A stretch of 64,000 nt of DNA, taken from positions 2,449,001 to 2,513,000 of the forward strand of contig NZ_JIAL01000001.1 in the NCBI RefSeq assembly GCF_000688455.1. Reading direction: 5' to 3'. The DNA is from Pseudacidobacterium ailaaui (GTDB lineage Bacteria; Acidobacteriota; Terriglobia; Terriglobales; Acidobacteriaceae). How positions within the stretch are numbered: position 1 is the first letter of the stretch; each line of letters starts with the position of its first letter. A program made the translations under genes and the position numbers. The notes under the pieces were generated by a model. It worked only from the letters and a program-made list of their open reading frames with translations. It was not told the origin of the DNA and did not search any database. Below are positions 48,991 through 57,980 of the stretch, in pieces.

Positions 48991-49455
48991 TCAGTCTCGC
49001 ATACGTGATACATCATAGGCCCGCCGCACTACAGGAGAGGAGAGCACAATACTCGTTGTAGGAATCCCATAGGGCAGCAGGCGTTCGATGATCCGCTCTA
49101 GTTCTTCAATGGATGCAGTGGTCACCTGCAGAAAGAAGGCGTCGCCGCCCGTAACGTGATGGCATTCGCGTACCTCAGGCAGATCCTTCACGAATTTCAG
49201 AAATGGGTGATATCGCGGACCGTCGCAGGTCATACGGATGATGGCAAGAATCGGGTGGCCGAGGGCCTTGCGGTCTATTTCAACCGAGTAGCCGCGGATC
49301 ACTCCTGCCTCCTCCAGGCGGCGGAGGCGCTCGGCCGTAGCTGAAGGAGAAAGTCCGATTCGGCGTCCTAACTCAGCATAAGAAGCGCGGGCATCTTTTT
49401 GCAGCTCTTCGAGCAATTTTCGTCCGTATTTGTCTAGTAATTCAGAAGAATCCAT
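48991..49455 (-). CDS. Lrp/AsnC-family transcriptional regulator
   Basis: A 154-residue regulator. The N-terminal helix-turn-helix contains KLLEELQKDARASYAELGRRIGLSPSATAERLRRLEEAGVI-type sequence (about 10-50), and the RAM ligand-binding domain fills the rest (about 65-145, VRECHHVTGGDAFFLQV). I chose the ATG at 49455; an upstream TTG at 49485 adds ten residues without a better ribosome-binding site. It is divergent from hutH with inverted TCGTAAA/TTTACGA elements between them, so control of hut by an amino-acid-sensing Lrp protein is plausible but unproven. Confidence 0.88.
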   Translation of the reverse strand: MDSSELLDKYGRKLLEELQKDARASYAELGRRIGLSPSATAERLRRLEEAGVIRGYSVEIDRKALGHPILAIIRMTCDGPRYHPFLKFVKDLPEVRECHHVTGGDAFFLQVTTASIEELERIIERLLPYGIPTTSIVLSSPVVRRAYDVSRMRD

Positions 49456-49485
49456 AGGCAAATCGCCAAACTTCCATTTAATCAA

Positions 49486-49536
49486 TCGTAAATGATGGTA
49501 TTGTCCGTGGAAATGCCGTTTACGAGACAGTTACGA
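49486..49536. promoter_or_regulatory. Candidate Lrp operator region between lrp and hutH
   Basis: TCGTAAA (49486-49492) and TTTACGA (49519-49525) are perfect inverted repeats with centres 33 bases apart; a further TTACGA lies at 49531-49536, inside a candidate -10 TACGAT (49532-49537). Helically phased inverted sites are typical for Lrp-type octamers. Confidence 0.4.
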
Positions 49537-49554
49537 TTTTCTAGCATTCAAGCC

Positions 49555-51096
49555 ATGGGTCCCCAAGGAATTCTGGAACTTTCCGGGCAGCCACTAAAAA
49601 TCGAGGAGATTGCCTCCGTTGCGCATCGAAAGCGCAAGGTAGCTGTTGCGAAAGATGCATGGCGCAAGGTCAATGCGTCGCGGTCCATAGTGGAAGGCGT
49701 CATCACGAGCGGGGAAACGACTTACGGCATCAACACTGGATTTGGCAAGCTGGCCGACGTGCGGATTGCTGATGAAGACCTGAAGGCGCTGCAACACAAC
49801 CTTGTTCGCAGCCATGCGAGCGGCGTGGGAGAGGCGTTGCCGGAGCCGGAAACGCGGGCCATGTTGCTGCTGCGTGCCAATGTTCTGGCCAAAGGGCACA
49901 GCGGTGTGCGGCCGGTTGTGATCGAAACACTACTCTCGCTTTTAAATCACGAAATTCATCCTGTGGTCCCTTCCCGCGGTTCTGTCGGAGCAAGCGGCGA
50001 TCTGGCACCGCTGGCGCATCTGGCGCTGGCACTGATGGGCGAAGGGGAAGTTTTTTATCAGGGCAAGCGAACCAGAGCGTGCTGTGCTTTGAAAGAAGAG
50101 GGAATTTCGCCTCTTGCGCTGGAAGCAAAAGAGGGGCTTGCGCTTCTGAATGGTACGCAGGCCATGGCTGCTGTTGGAGCGCTTGCGCTGGACCGGGCCC
50201 AGCGCGTAACGCTGCTCTTTGACCTTGCCGGAGCCATGTCCCTCGAAGCCCTGCGCGGCACACCAACACCATTTGATGAGCGTATCCATGCCGTGCGGCC
50301 CCATTCTGGACAGGTCCAGGCCGCCGCGCACCTCCGCTATCTGCTGCAGGACAGCGAGATACGCGAGTCGCACCGCCACAACGATCCTCGCGTGCAGGAC
50401 GCATATTGTCTCCGTTGCATGCCGCAGGTCCACGGAGCAGCTCGGGGCGTGCTGGCCCATGTGCGTGAGGTGATCGAGACAGAAGCGGGTTCGGCCACAG
50501 ACAATCCATTGATTTTTCTGGATGAAAACGGCATTGTTTCTGGCGGTACGATCCTCTCCGGCGGTAATTTTCACGGTGCTCCATTGGCCCTGGCGCTAGA
50601 CTACGCCGCCATTGCGCTCACTGATTTGATGAGCATCAGCGAGCGCCGTATTGATCGCCTCATCAATCCCGATATCAACGAAGGGCTTCCTCCATTTCTA
50701 TCAGACACGCCCGGAGTGTCATCCGGCCTGATGATTGCACACGTTGCTGCTGCCGCGCTGCTGAATGAAGCAAAAGTATTGGCGCATCCTGCAAGTGTAG
50801 ATTCAGTGCCGACATCGGGCGGCAAGGAAGACCATGTTTCCATGGGCATGACATCGGCCTTGAAGCTGCGCCAGATCGTAGAGAACGCCGAGCGCGTGCT
50901 GGCCATCGAAATGATGACTGCAGCCCAGGGGCTCGATTATCGTCTGCCACTGAAGCCCGCGCGCGAAGTTGCAAAGGCGAAGGCTGTGGTGCGCAACTGT
51001 GTGCCGCACCTCAAAGAAGACCGCGTGCTCTCAGGAGACATAGAAAAACTGACGGCAGAGATTCAATCAGGCACGTTTGATGTTTGGAGAAACTAA
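49555..51096 (+). CDS. hutH: Histidine ammonia-lyase
   Basis: A 513-residue enzyme that eliminates ammonia from L-histidine to give urocanate, the first step of the hut pathway. The MIO prosthetic group forms from A146-S147-G148 in GSVGASGDLAPLAHL. The active-site TYGINTGFGKLADV (about 55-68) and the C-terminal substrate region NGTQAMAAV, EPA-like and TSGGKEDHVSMG are present. The ATG at 49555 gives the usual length; in-frame ATGs at 49492 and 49513 would add a non-family N-terminus. It heads the hutH-hutU-hutG-hutI operon. Confidence 0.94.
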   Translation: MGPQGILELSGQPLKIEEIASVAHRKRKVAVAKDAWRKVNASRSIVEGVITSGETTYGINTGFGKLADVRIADEDLKALQHNLVRSHASGVGEALPEPETRAMLLLRANVLAKGHSGVRPVVIETLLSLLNHEIHPVVPSRGSVGASGDLAPLAHLALALMGEGEVFYQGKRTRACCALKEEGISPLALEAKEGLALLNGTQAMAAVGALALDRAQRVTLLFDLAGAMSLEALRGTPTPFDERIHAVRPHSGQVQAAAHLRYLLQDSEIRESHRHNDPRVQDAYCLRCMPQVHGAARGVLAHVREVIETEAGSATDNPLIFLDENGIVSGGTILSGGNFHGAPLALALDYAAIALTDLMSISERRIDRLINPDINEGLPPFLSDTPGVSSGLMIAHVAAAALLNEAKVLAHPASVDSVPTSGGKEDHVSMGMTSALKLRQIVENAERVLAIEMMTAAQGLDYRLPLKPAREVAKAKAVVRNCVPHLKEDRVLSGDIEKLTAEIQSGTFDVWRN

Positions 51097-51120
51097 ATCG
51101 GACAGAGCAGGAGAAACAAC

Positions 51121-52788
51121 ATGCTGCAAACCACCCCAGAAACAATCCGGGCGCCGCGCGGCAACAGGCTCAACACCAAAGGCTGGCAGCAGGAAGCTGC
51201 CCTGCGCATGTTGATGAACAACCTTGACCCGGAAGTTGCTGAGCGCCCGGATGAACTTGTCGTTTACGGTGGAACCGGAAAGGCAGCGCGTAACTGGGAG
51301 TGCTTCCATGCAATCGTCCGTGCGCTGAAGTCGCTTGAGAGCGACGAAACACTCCTTGTGCAGTCAGGCAAACCGGTGGGCATTTTTCGGACACATGAGG
51401 CTGCGCCCCGTGTGCTGATTGCCAACTCGAACCTGGTTGGCCAGTGGTCAAACTGGGAACATTTTCACGAGCTCGAACAGAAGGGCCTGATGATGTATGG
51501 CCAGATGACTGCCGGCTCGTGGATCTACATTGGCAGTCAGGGCATCGTGCAGGGAACATACGAGACTTTTGCCGAGGCAGGCCGCAGACATTTTGGCAGC
51601 CTGGATGGTAAGTTTGTCGTTTCTGGCGGAATGGGCGGAATGGGTGGCGCGCAGCCCCTGGCAGCCACTATGAATGGGGCACGCTTTCTCGGAGTCGATG
51701 TTGATCCGGCGCGCATTGAGAAGCGCTTGGCCAGTGGATACTGCGACCACATTGCGCATACGCTTGATGAAGCGCTGAAAATATTGGATGCTGCCAGGCG
51801 CGCGGGCAAGGCCGTTTCTGTTGGGTTGGTGGCCAATGTAGCTGACGTGTTGCCGGAGCTGATTCGCCGCAACATTGTTCCTGATCTTCTGACTGACCAG
51901 ACCAGCGCGCATGATCCGCTCCAAGGATATGTTCCGAATGGGATGAACTTGCGCGAAGCTGTTGAGCTGCGTCAGCGCGATCCTGAAGAATACAAGCTGC
52001 GTTCTATGCGCACCATGGCCGAGCATGTAAAGGCGATGCTGGAACTGAAACGGAGAGGTGCAATTACCTTTGATTACGGCAACAACCTGCGTACCCAGGC
52101 CAGGATCGCAGGTGTAGAAGATGCCTATGAAATTCCGGGATTTGTGCCCGAATACATTCGTCCACTTTTCTGCCAGGGAAAAGGCCCATTTCGCTGGGTC
52201 GCACTCTCCGGTGACCCTGAGGACATTTACCGCACAGACAGGCTTGTTCTTGAACTGTTCCCGGAAGATGCAAGCCTGCACCGCTGGATCGAACTCGCGC
52301 AGAAGCGCATCCACTTCCAAGGCCTGCCTGCGCGCATCTGCTGGCTTGGCTACGGGCAGCGGGCAAAATTAGGTGTGGCGATCAATGAGCTTGTCCGCAA
52401 GGGTGAGATTTCTGCACCGATTGTCATTGGGCGCGACCATCTCGATGCAGGCTCAGTCGCCTCGCCTTATCGAGAAACCGAAGGGATGCGCGACGGTTCC
52501 GATGCCGTGGCGGACTGGCCTTTGTTGAATGCACTGCTGAACACAGCCGCCGGAGCATCCTGGGTGAGTATCCATAATGGCGGCGGAGTGGGCATTGGAT
52601 ACTCGCAACACGCCGGAATGGTGGTTGTTGCTGACGGCTCTGAGCTGGCGGCACAGCGCCTGGAGCGCGTTTTAACTACGGACCCCGGCATAGGCGTGCT
52701 TCGTCACGTAGACGCAGGCTATGCAGAGGCGATTGCCTGCGCAAGAGAGAGGAAGGTCCGCATTCCCATGGACGAGGGCCACGCGTGA
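51121..52788 (+). CDS. hutU: Urocanate hydratase
   Basis: A 555-residue enzyme converting urocanate to imidazolonepropionate with tightly bound NAD+. The NAD loop [17 protein letters not shown] is at about residues 172-188, and the start [34 protein letters not shown] is diagnostic in its parts ([19 protein letters not shown]). [27 protein letters not shown] and [18 protein letters not shown] are later family blocks. Length matches HutU. It follows hutH by 24 bases and overlaps the hutG GTG start by four. Confidence 0.96.
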   Translation: MLQTTPETIRAPRGNRLNTKGWQQEAALRMLMNNLDPEVAERPDELVVYGGTGKAARNWECFHAIVRALKSLESDETLLVQSGKPVGIFRTHEAAPRVLIANSNLVGQWSNWEHFHELEQKGLMMYGQMTAGSWIYIGSQGIVQGTYETFAEAGRRHFGSLDGKFVVSGGMGGMGGAQPLAATMNGARFLGVDVDPARIEKRLASGYCDHIAHTLDEALKILDAARRAGKAVSVGLVANVADVLPELIRRNIVPDLLTDQTSAHDPLQGYVPNGMNLREAVELRQRDPEEYKLRSMRTMAEHVKAMLELKRRGAITFDYGNNLRTQARIAGVEDAYEIPGFVPEYIRPLFCQGKGPFRWVALSGDPEDIYRTDRLVLELFPEDASLHRWIELAQKRIHFQGLPARICWLGYGQRAKLGVAINELVRKGEISAPIVIGRDHLDAGSVASPYRETEGMRDGSDAVADWPLLNALLNTAAGASWVSIHNGGGVGIGYSQHAGMVVVADGSELAAQRLERVLTTDPGIGVLRHVDAGYAEAIACARERKVRIPMDEGHA

Positions 52789-53705
52789 TCCAACTACACG
52801 AAGACAGTTCCTGGCCGCGCGCACATTGCTGGCTTGCAGGCAAACCTATGGCTTCAGCGCGTGGATTGCTGCGCGTGCTCGGAGCACCGCTTACGCTTGG
52901 ATCGATCACACCCAGCCACTGCGATCTTGCTCCAAAGGCAATCCGTGATGCGCTTGTAAGCTTCAGCACCTGCGACATCATGCACAACCGGGATGTGCGG
53001 GAGCTTCGCGTAGAAGACCTTGGAGACCTGCCGCTTGCAGAGCAGAGTGTTGAATCAGCGCAGCAGCCTATCGAACAGGCAGTAACAAAGGCTCTGCAAA
53101 ATGCCGATGCCATCGTCCTCCTCGGAGGAGACAACTCTATCACCAGGCCGGCACTGCATGGCATCAACAGTAATTTGCAACAGTGTGGGTTACTGACTCT
53201 GGATGCGCACTTTGATTTGCGTACACTTGAAGGCGGCCTGCGCAATGGAAACCCAGTCCGTGCGCTACTCAACGACGGTCTGCCGGGCGAGAACATCGTG
53301 CAGATCGGCATCCAGTCCTTTGCAAATTCCTGGGAGTACTTTCGTGTTGCAAAAGATGCGGGGATCCACGTCTGGCCGGTGGAAGCGGTGCAGTTGCAAG
53401 GCATCCGGAGAGTCGTCTGCGATGCCTTAAATGAGCTCGCACAGAAAGCGGAAACCATTTACGTCGATCTTGATCTTGATGTGATGGACCGCGCCTTTGC
53501 ACCAGCCACAGCAGGTGCGCGTCCTGGTGGTTTGACTCCATCCGATGTGCGAGAGGCGGCGTATGTCTGTGGCGCCCATCCGAAGGTGAAAGCAATGGAC
53601 CTGGTCGAAATCGATCCCACACGCGACATGAACACAATTACATCGTTGACCGCCGCATCTTGCCTTTTGTCTTTTGCTTCAGGACTGCTGGAACGCCTGT
53701 CATGA
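52785..53705 (+). CDS. hutG: Formimidoylglutamase (arginase family), variant metal site
   Basis: A 306-residue arginase-fold enzyme expected to hydrolyse N-formimidoyl-glutamate to glutamate and formamide, the last hut step. The binuclear manganese blocks are recognisable: DAHFD at 140-144 and DLDLDVMD at 228-235. The usual GGDHS block reads GGDNS, so the metal-A His is replaced by N117. The [12 protein letters not shown] block (about 247-258) is standard. The GTG start overlaps the hutU stop and the stop overlaps the hutI ATG, so it is translationally coupled. Context gives the assignment; the fold alone could also be agmatinase-like. Confidence 0.83.
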   Translation: MIQLHEDSSWPRAHCWLAGKPMASARGLLRVLGAPLTLGSITPSHCDLAPKAIRDALVSFSTCDIMHNRDVRELRVEDLGDLPLAEQSVESAQQPIEQAVTKALQNADAIVLLGGDNSITRPALHGINSNLQQCGLLTLDAHFDLRTLEGGLRNGNPVRALLNDGLPGENIVQIGIQSFANSWEYFRVAKDAGIHVWPVEAVQLQGIRRVVCDALNELAQKAETIYVDLDLDVMDRAFAPATAGARPGGLTPSDVREAAYVCGAHPKVKAMDLVEIDPTRDMNTITSLTAASCLLSFASGLLERLS

Positions 53706-54970
53706 ACCAAAACGAACCACTCCTGGTTACAAATTGCGCGCAACTCATTACTCTGGCTGGGCCCACACGCCCACGTGCTGGCCTGGAGATGCGCGAGCTT
53801 GGCATCATCCCCGATGGGGCCATGCTGATCAGCAACGGGCGTATTGCTGCCACAGGTCCCCAAGCAAAGATTGAAAAGCTGGCCAGTGCAGACGTGCAGG
53901 TGGTGGACGCAAATGGGCGAATTGTTCTGCCGGGATTCGTGGATGCACATACACATCTGGTCTTTGCCGGGAACCGGGCCGACGAATTTGAGATGCGCTG
54001 TATGGGTGCCACCTACCAACAGATCGCGGCGAGTGGCGGTGGAATCCGTTCGACGGTCCGCAAGACACGCGCTGCAACTGAGGCGCAATTGGTGGCAGCA
54101 GGAGAGAAATATGCAAAATGGTTTCTTGCCGGTGGAACAACAACCATTGAGGCCAAGTCTGGCTATGGACTGACAGTCGAGGACGAGTTGAAGCTTCTGA
54201 GGGCCATCCGGAGTGTTGCAAAAAATACACCGCTGCGCTGTATTCCTACCTTTCTTGGGGCGCATGAAATTCCAGAGGAGTACAGGTCCGATTCCGATGC
54301 TTACGTGGACCTTGTTGTGAAACAGATGCTGCCGCGGGTGGCCAAAGAGAAGCTTGCGGAGTTTTGTGATGTCTTTTGTGAAGAAGAGGTCTTCACCGTA
54401 AAGCAAGCGGAGCGCGTATTGATGGCGGCCAAGCAATACAGGCTGGGACTAAGACTCCATGCAGACCAGTTCACGTGCTGCGGCGCAGTTGAATTAGCGG
54501 CAAGGGTGGGAGCGAAGACAGCAGACCATCTTGAGCAGACAACATCGGAAGGCATTGCCATGATGAAAAGGGCGGCCATCCAGCCCGTTCTGTTGCCCGC
54601 TTCGGTTTACGCCATTGGCTCGCAGAAATACGCTCCGGCGCGAGAGATGATTGATGCAGGACTTGCGGTTGTGCTTGCCACGGACTTCAATCCTGGATCG
54701 TCGCCTACGACTTCTATGCTGATGGTCCTCTCCCTGGCCTGCACCCAAATGAAAATGACACCAGCGGAGGCCATGACCGCGGCCACGATCAATGCTGCGC
54801 ATAGCCTCAATCGTGGCCAAGAACTCGGCAGTCTTGAACCCGGAAAAATCGCTGACTTTGTCATTTTTGATGCAGAAGATTATCGTGAACTGGCCTATTT
54901 CTTTGGTATGCCGCGGACCGTAGCAGTCTTTTCTGCGGGCCGACAGGTTGACCTCTGCCCAGTACTCTGA
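53702..54970 (+). CDS. hutI: Imidazolonepropionase
   Basis: A 422-residue amidohydrolase that opens imidazolonepropionate to N-formimidoyl-glutamate. The metal HxH is in [15 protein letters not shown] (about residues 78-92). [23 protein letters not shown] is the substrate region. [29 protein letters not shown] and [16 protein letters not shown] are the later signatures, with the metal Asp in ATDFN. The ATG overlaps the hutG stop (ATGA). It ends the hut operon; the promoter proposed for ilvA overlaps its last codons. Confidence 0.95.
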   Translation: MNQNEPLLVTNCAQLITLAGPTRPRAGLEMRELGIIPDGAMLISNGRIAATGPQAKIEKLASADVQVVDANGRIVLPGFVDAHTHLVFAGNRADEFEMRCMGATYQQIAASGGGIRSTVRKTRAATEAQLVAAGEKYAKWFLAGGTTTIEAKSGYGLTVEDELKLLRAIRSVAKNTPLRCIPTFLGAHEIPEEYRSDSDAYVDLVVKQMLPRVAKEKLAEFCDVFCEEEVFTVKQAERVLMAAKQYRLGLRLHADQFTCCGAVELAARVGAKTADHLEQTTSEGIAMMKRAAIQPVLLPASVYAIGSQKYAPAREMIDAGLAVVLATDFNPGSSPTTSMLMVLSLACTQMKMTPAEAMTAATINAAHSLNRGQELGSLEPGKIADFVIFDAEDYRELAYFFGMPRTVAVFSAGRQVDLCPVL

Positions 54971-54976
54971 TACTCA
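54948..54976 (+). promoter_or_regulatory. Candidate promoter for the ilvA leader
   Basis: TTGACC (54948-54953), a 17-base spacer and TACTCA (54971-54976) preceded by TG at 54968-54969 form a plausible extended -10 promoter. It overlaps the hutI stop codon. The start would be near 54983, giving a leader of about 200 bases before ilvA. Confidence 0.38.
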
Positions 54977-55055
54977 TAAGTCAACCACCATGCAACCCCT
55001 GTCCAGCCGCCGTAATCGCGCTACAACCGTGCCGCAGGTCTCTATTTGCCTCAGC

Positions 55056-55094
55056 ATGATTCGAATTATCTTCGAACATTGTGCGGGTGCGTAA
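55056..55094 (+). CDS. ilvA leader peptide (12 residues, three Ile codons)
   Basis: ATG ATT CGA ATT ATC TTC GAA CAT TGT GCG GGT GCG TAA encodes a 12-residue peptide with Ile at positions 2, 4 and 5. It lies 86 bases before ilvA and has no other evident coding meaning. Its last codons contain TGCGGGTG (55082-55089), which is perfectly complementary to CACCCGCA (55128-55135) in the following terminator. Ribosomes stalled at the Ile codons would leave that segment free; ribosomes reaching the stop codon would cover it. No strong Shine-Dalgarno is seen before the ATG, which weakens the case slightly. Confidence 0.6.
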   Translation: MIRIIFEHCAGA

Positions 55095-55135
55095 GGCAAC
55101 GGAGAGCCAGTAAGCAGCAAAGGCCACCACCCGCA
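55082..55135 (+). promoter_or_regulatory. Antiterminator pairing of the ilvA attenuator
   Basis: TGCGGGTG (55082-55089) and CACCCGCA (55128-55135) are perfectly complementary over eight bases. The second segment includes the top of the 5' arm of the terminator, so this pairing and the terminator stem cannot coexist. Confidence 0.6.
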
Positions 55136-55159
55136 GCGGGACGGTGGCTTTCTTATTTT
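55121..55159 (+). terminator. Attenuator terminator before ilvA
   Basis: GCCACC (55123-55128) pairs with GGTGGC (55143-55148), and an inner CCC/GGG pair (55130-55132 with 55138-55140) extends the hairpin. It is followed by TTTCTTATTTT (55149-55159), a T-rich tract. The hairpin lies between the leader peptide and ilvA and is 21 bases before the ilvA ATG, where a terminator makes sense only as a regulated one. Confidence 0.68.
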
Positions 55160-55179
55160 CAGAGGAAAAGGAAGCAAGC

Positions 55180-56394
55180 ATGAACGATGTTTCACTCAAT
55201 GATGTACAGGCCGCGCGCGGGCGTATCCGCGATTTTATTTACTGCTCTCCTGCGCAGCACTCGGCGGCCTTGTCACAGATGACTGGCCAGCAGGTCTTCC
55301 TGAAACTGGATAATCTACAGCGCACCGGAGCATTCAAAGAGCGCGGTGCTTTGAACAAAATCCTAACCTTGACAGAAGCTGAAAAGCGGCGCGGTGTGAT
55401 TGCTGCCAGCGCTGGCAATCATGCACAGGCCGTCGCCTTCCATGCCACGCAGCGAGGGATCCAGGCGCGGATTGTGATGCCTCTGATGACACCTCTGGTC
55501 AAGGTGTCCTCAACTGCTGGATATGGTGCGGAGGTTGTTCTGCACGGCGCAAATTACGATGAAGCTTGTGCCGAGGCGCTGCGGCAGGCAGATGCCGAAG
55601 GCCTGACCTTCCTCCATCCATTCGACGATCCCGATGTCATTGCCGGACAAGGCACCATCGGGCTGGAGCTTCTGGAGCAGGTCCCGAACCTTGAAGCAGC
55701 GGTCATTCCGATTGGCGGAGGAGGTCTCATCAGCGGAGTCGCCTGCGCCATCAAGGAAAGCAATCCAAAGGTCCGCGTGATTGGTGTGCAGACAGAACGT
55801 CTGCCTTCCATGCTGCGCGCGACCGAAGCAGGCAAGCCGGTCACGATCCCTGCTGAAGCGACCATTGCTGACGGCATTGCAGTCCGCCGCGCAGGCGATG
55901 TTACGCTCTCGCTGGTGCAGCGCTATGTGGATGAGATCGTCACCGTCGACGAAGAAGAGATTGCGAAGGCAATTCTCGTTTTGTTAGAGCGCGAAAAGAC
56001 ACTTGCAGAGGGCGCAGGCGCTGTGGGGCTGGCAGCATTGCTGCAAAAGAAAACATCGCTGATGGGCCAGCGTACCGCGGTCCTGGTCGGAGGTGGCAAC
56101 ATTGATGTCAGTCTCCTGGCCAAGATTATTGAACGCGGGCTGGTCAAAGACCATCGCTGGACAAGACTGCGCATTCACCTCACAGACAGGCCCGGATCGC
56201 TGCATCAGCTTACGAAAATTATTGCCGATGCACGGGCCAATATTGTGCAGACGTCCTATGACCGCGCTTATTATGGCGTGAATCTTGGCGATACGGTCAT
56301 TGATTTTACGCTGGAGACAAGGGGCAGTGATCATGTGCAGCAGCTGGCTGAAGCCCTTACTGCATCTGGCTATCGTTACGAGTGGATCCAATAA
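55180..56394 (+). CDS. ilvA: Threonine ammonia-lyase with ACT domain
   Basis: A 404-residue PLP enzyme that deaminates threonine to 2-oxobutyrate. The PLP lysine is K53 in RTGAFKERGALN. The phosphate-binding loop IPIGGGGLISGVA (about residue 180) is typical of fold type II. A single C-terminal ACT domain (about 325-400) opens RLRIHLTDRPGSLHQLTKIIADA, as in the shorter, mostly catabolic-like or IlvA1 enzymes, and would bind an amino acid allosterically. A strong AAGGAAG precedes the ATG. The upstream attenuator with an Ile-rich leader supports a role in isoleucine synthesis. A PLP decarboxylase gene follows after 13 bases. Confidence 0.92.
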   Translation: MNDVSLNDVQAARGRIRDFIYCSPAQHSAALSQMTGQQVFLKLDNLQRTGAFKERGALNKILTLTEAEKRRGVIAASAGNHAQAVAFHATQRGIQARIVMPLMTPLVKVSSTAGYGAEVVLHGANYDEACAEALRQADAEGLTFLHPFDDPDVIAGQGTIGLELLEQVPNLEAAVIPIGGGGLISGVACAIKESNPKVRVIGVQTERLPSMLRATEAGKPVTIPAEATIADGIAVRRAGDVTLSLVQRYVDEIVTVDEEEIAKAILVLLEREKTLAEGAGAVGLAALLQKKTSLMGQRTAVLVGGGNIDVSLLAKIIERGLVKDHRWTRLRIHLTDRPGSLHQLTKIIADARANIVQTSYDRAYYGVNLGDTVIDFTLETRGSDHVQQLAEALTASGYRYEWIQ

Positions 56395-56407
56395 CGGAGT
56401 AAAATAA

Positions 56408-57946
56408 ATGACGGCGCTTCACTCGCCCTTTGAGGAGGCAGCCGAGGTCACTATGGTACATCTTACGGGAGCGGCAGCAGCTGAACTGACGCTTGATCCG
56501 CCCAACTGGAGTGAGCAGCGACAGCTTGCACATCGCATGCTCGACGATATCTTCGATCATCTTGAAACGCTGCGCGACCAGCCAGCTTGGCAGCCGGTTC
56601 CGGCGCACGTGCGTGATTCTCTGCGCGAGCCGCTGCCGCGCTTGCCGCAAGGAGAAGAACGGGCCTATCAGGACTTCCTGCACAATGTGTTGCCCTACGC
56701 TTCTGGAAACCGGCATCCCCGCGCGTGGGGGTGGGTCCGCGGCAATGGCACTCCCTTTGCCATGCTGGCTGAGATGCTTGCAGCCGGCATGAATACACAC
56801 GCGGCCGGGGGGCAGCAGGCCGCAACTTATGTGGAAGAACAAACCATTGCCTGGCTGGCGCAAGTGATGGAGATGCCTGTTGGATCAAGTGGAATTTTTG
56901 TCAGCGGCGGCACGATGGCCAACCTGCTCGGTCTTGCAGTGGCGCGCCATGCAAAGGCAGGATTTGATGTCCGTGAAGAGGGGTTACAGGGAACGCATCA
57001 GGCCCTGGTGGTTTACGGGTCCACAGAAACCCATATGTGGGCACAGAAAAGCCTGGAGTTTCTGGGCCTTGGGCGCCGTGCCTTCCGCAGGGTCCCGGTC
57101 AGCGAAAATTTTCAAATCGACACGGAGGCCTTTCAGCAGCAGGTCCGCTGTGACCGCGCTGCCGGATTCCGCCCGATTGCTGTCATCGCCAACGCCGGCA
57201 CGGTCAATACTGGTGCGATCGACGATATCCTGACGCTAAAGAAGATCTGCGAGGAAGAAGACCTTTGGCTGCATGTAGATGGTGCTTTCGGCGCGTTACT
57301 GAAATTCTCACCCGAATACAGGCACCTTGTCGCCGGAATCGAGCTCGCCGATTCGCTCGCGTTCGATCTGCACAAGTGGATGTATCTTCCTTTTGAGGTC
57401 GGATGCCTTCTGGTGCGCGACGCAAAGGCCCATGCTGATGCATTTGCTGCACAGGCCAGTTATCTTGAAAAAGCAAACCGAGGGATGCTGGCCAATGGGC
57501 TTCCTTTTTCCGACCGCGGCATCGAGTTGAGTCGCGGCTTCAAGGCGCTGAAGGTCTGGATGTCGCTTAAGGCCTACGGAACAGAAACGCATGGGCAACT
57601 TATTGCGCAGAATGTTGAACAGGCGGCGCATCTGGAAATGCTGATCCGCAAACACCACAAGCTCGATCTGCTTGCTCCCCGAGTGATGAACGTGGTCTGC
57701 TTTCGGTACCGTCCGCAGGACCACATGGGTGTGGAAGAGATGAACAAAATCAACCGTGAGATTGTTCTGCGCCTTCAGGAATCCGGCGAGTTCGTGGTTT
57801 CAGGCACTCTGCTCAGAGACGATTACGCCCTCCGTGTTGCGAACACGAACCATCGCAGCCGGATGGAAGATTTTGCTGCGCTGGTGGAGGCAGTCGTACG
57901 TCATGGAGACGATCTCTGCAGCGGAGCTTCGCCCGCGTCGATGTAA
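56408..57946 (+). CDS. PLP-dependent group II decarboxylase (aromatic-amino-acid/glutamate type)
   Basis: A 512-residue fold-type I decarboxylase. The N-terminal region has GNRHPRAWGWVRGNG; ISGGTMANLLGL-like VSGGTMANLLGLAVARHA binds PLP; DGAFGALLK carries the Asp that contacts the pyridine nitrogen; and SLAFDLHKWMY holds the Schiff-base Lys (about residue 323). The family turns amino acids such as tyrosine, tryptophan, DOPA or glutamate into amines; the residues that decide specificity cannot be judged safely here. It lies 13 bases after ilvA with a GGAG site and probably shares its transcript and attenuator. Why ilvA is paired with a decarboxylase is not clear. Confidence 0.83.
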   Translation: MTALHSPFEEAAEVTMVHLTGAAAAELTLDPPNWSEQRQLAHRMLDDIFDHLETLRDQPAWQPVPAHVRDSLREPLPRLPQGEERAYQDFLHNVLPYASGNRHPRAWGWVRGNGTPFAMLAEMLAAGMNTHAAGGQQAATYVEEQTIAWLAQVMEMPVGSSGIFVSGGTMANLLGLAVARHAKAGFDVREEGLQGTHQALVVYGSTETHMWAQKSLEFLGLGRRAFRRVPVSENFQIDTEAFQQQVRCDRAAGFRPIAVIANAGTVNTGAIDDILTLKKICEEEDLWLHVDGAFGALLKFSPEYRHLVAGIELADSLAFDLHKWMYLPFEVGCLLVRDAKAHADAFAAQASYLEKANRGMLANGLPFSDRGIELSRGFKALKVWMSLKAYGTETHGQLIAQNVEQAAHLEMLIRKHHKLDLLAPRVMNVVCFRYRPQDHMGVEEMNKINREIVLRLQESGEFVVSGTLLRDDYALRVANTNHRSRMEDFAALVEAVVRHGDDLCSGASPASM

Positions 57947-57980
57947 GTCCGTACTCCAAAAAGGCGCGCGTTTGTGAGGT

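Noticed and set aside
54971-55179. T-box riboswitch upstream of ilvA
   Set aside because: No T-box sequence or specifier-loop architecture is seen; a translated Ile-rich leader with a competing hairpin fits better.
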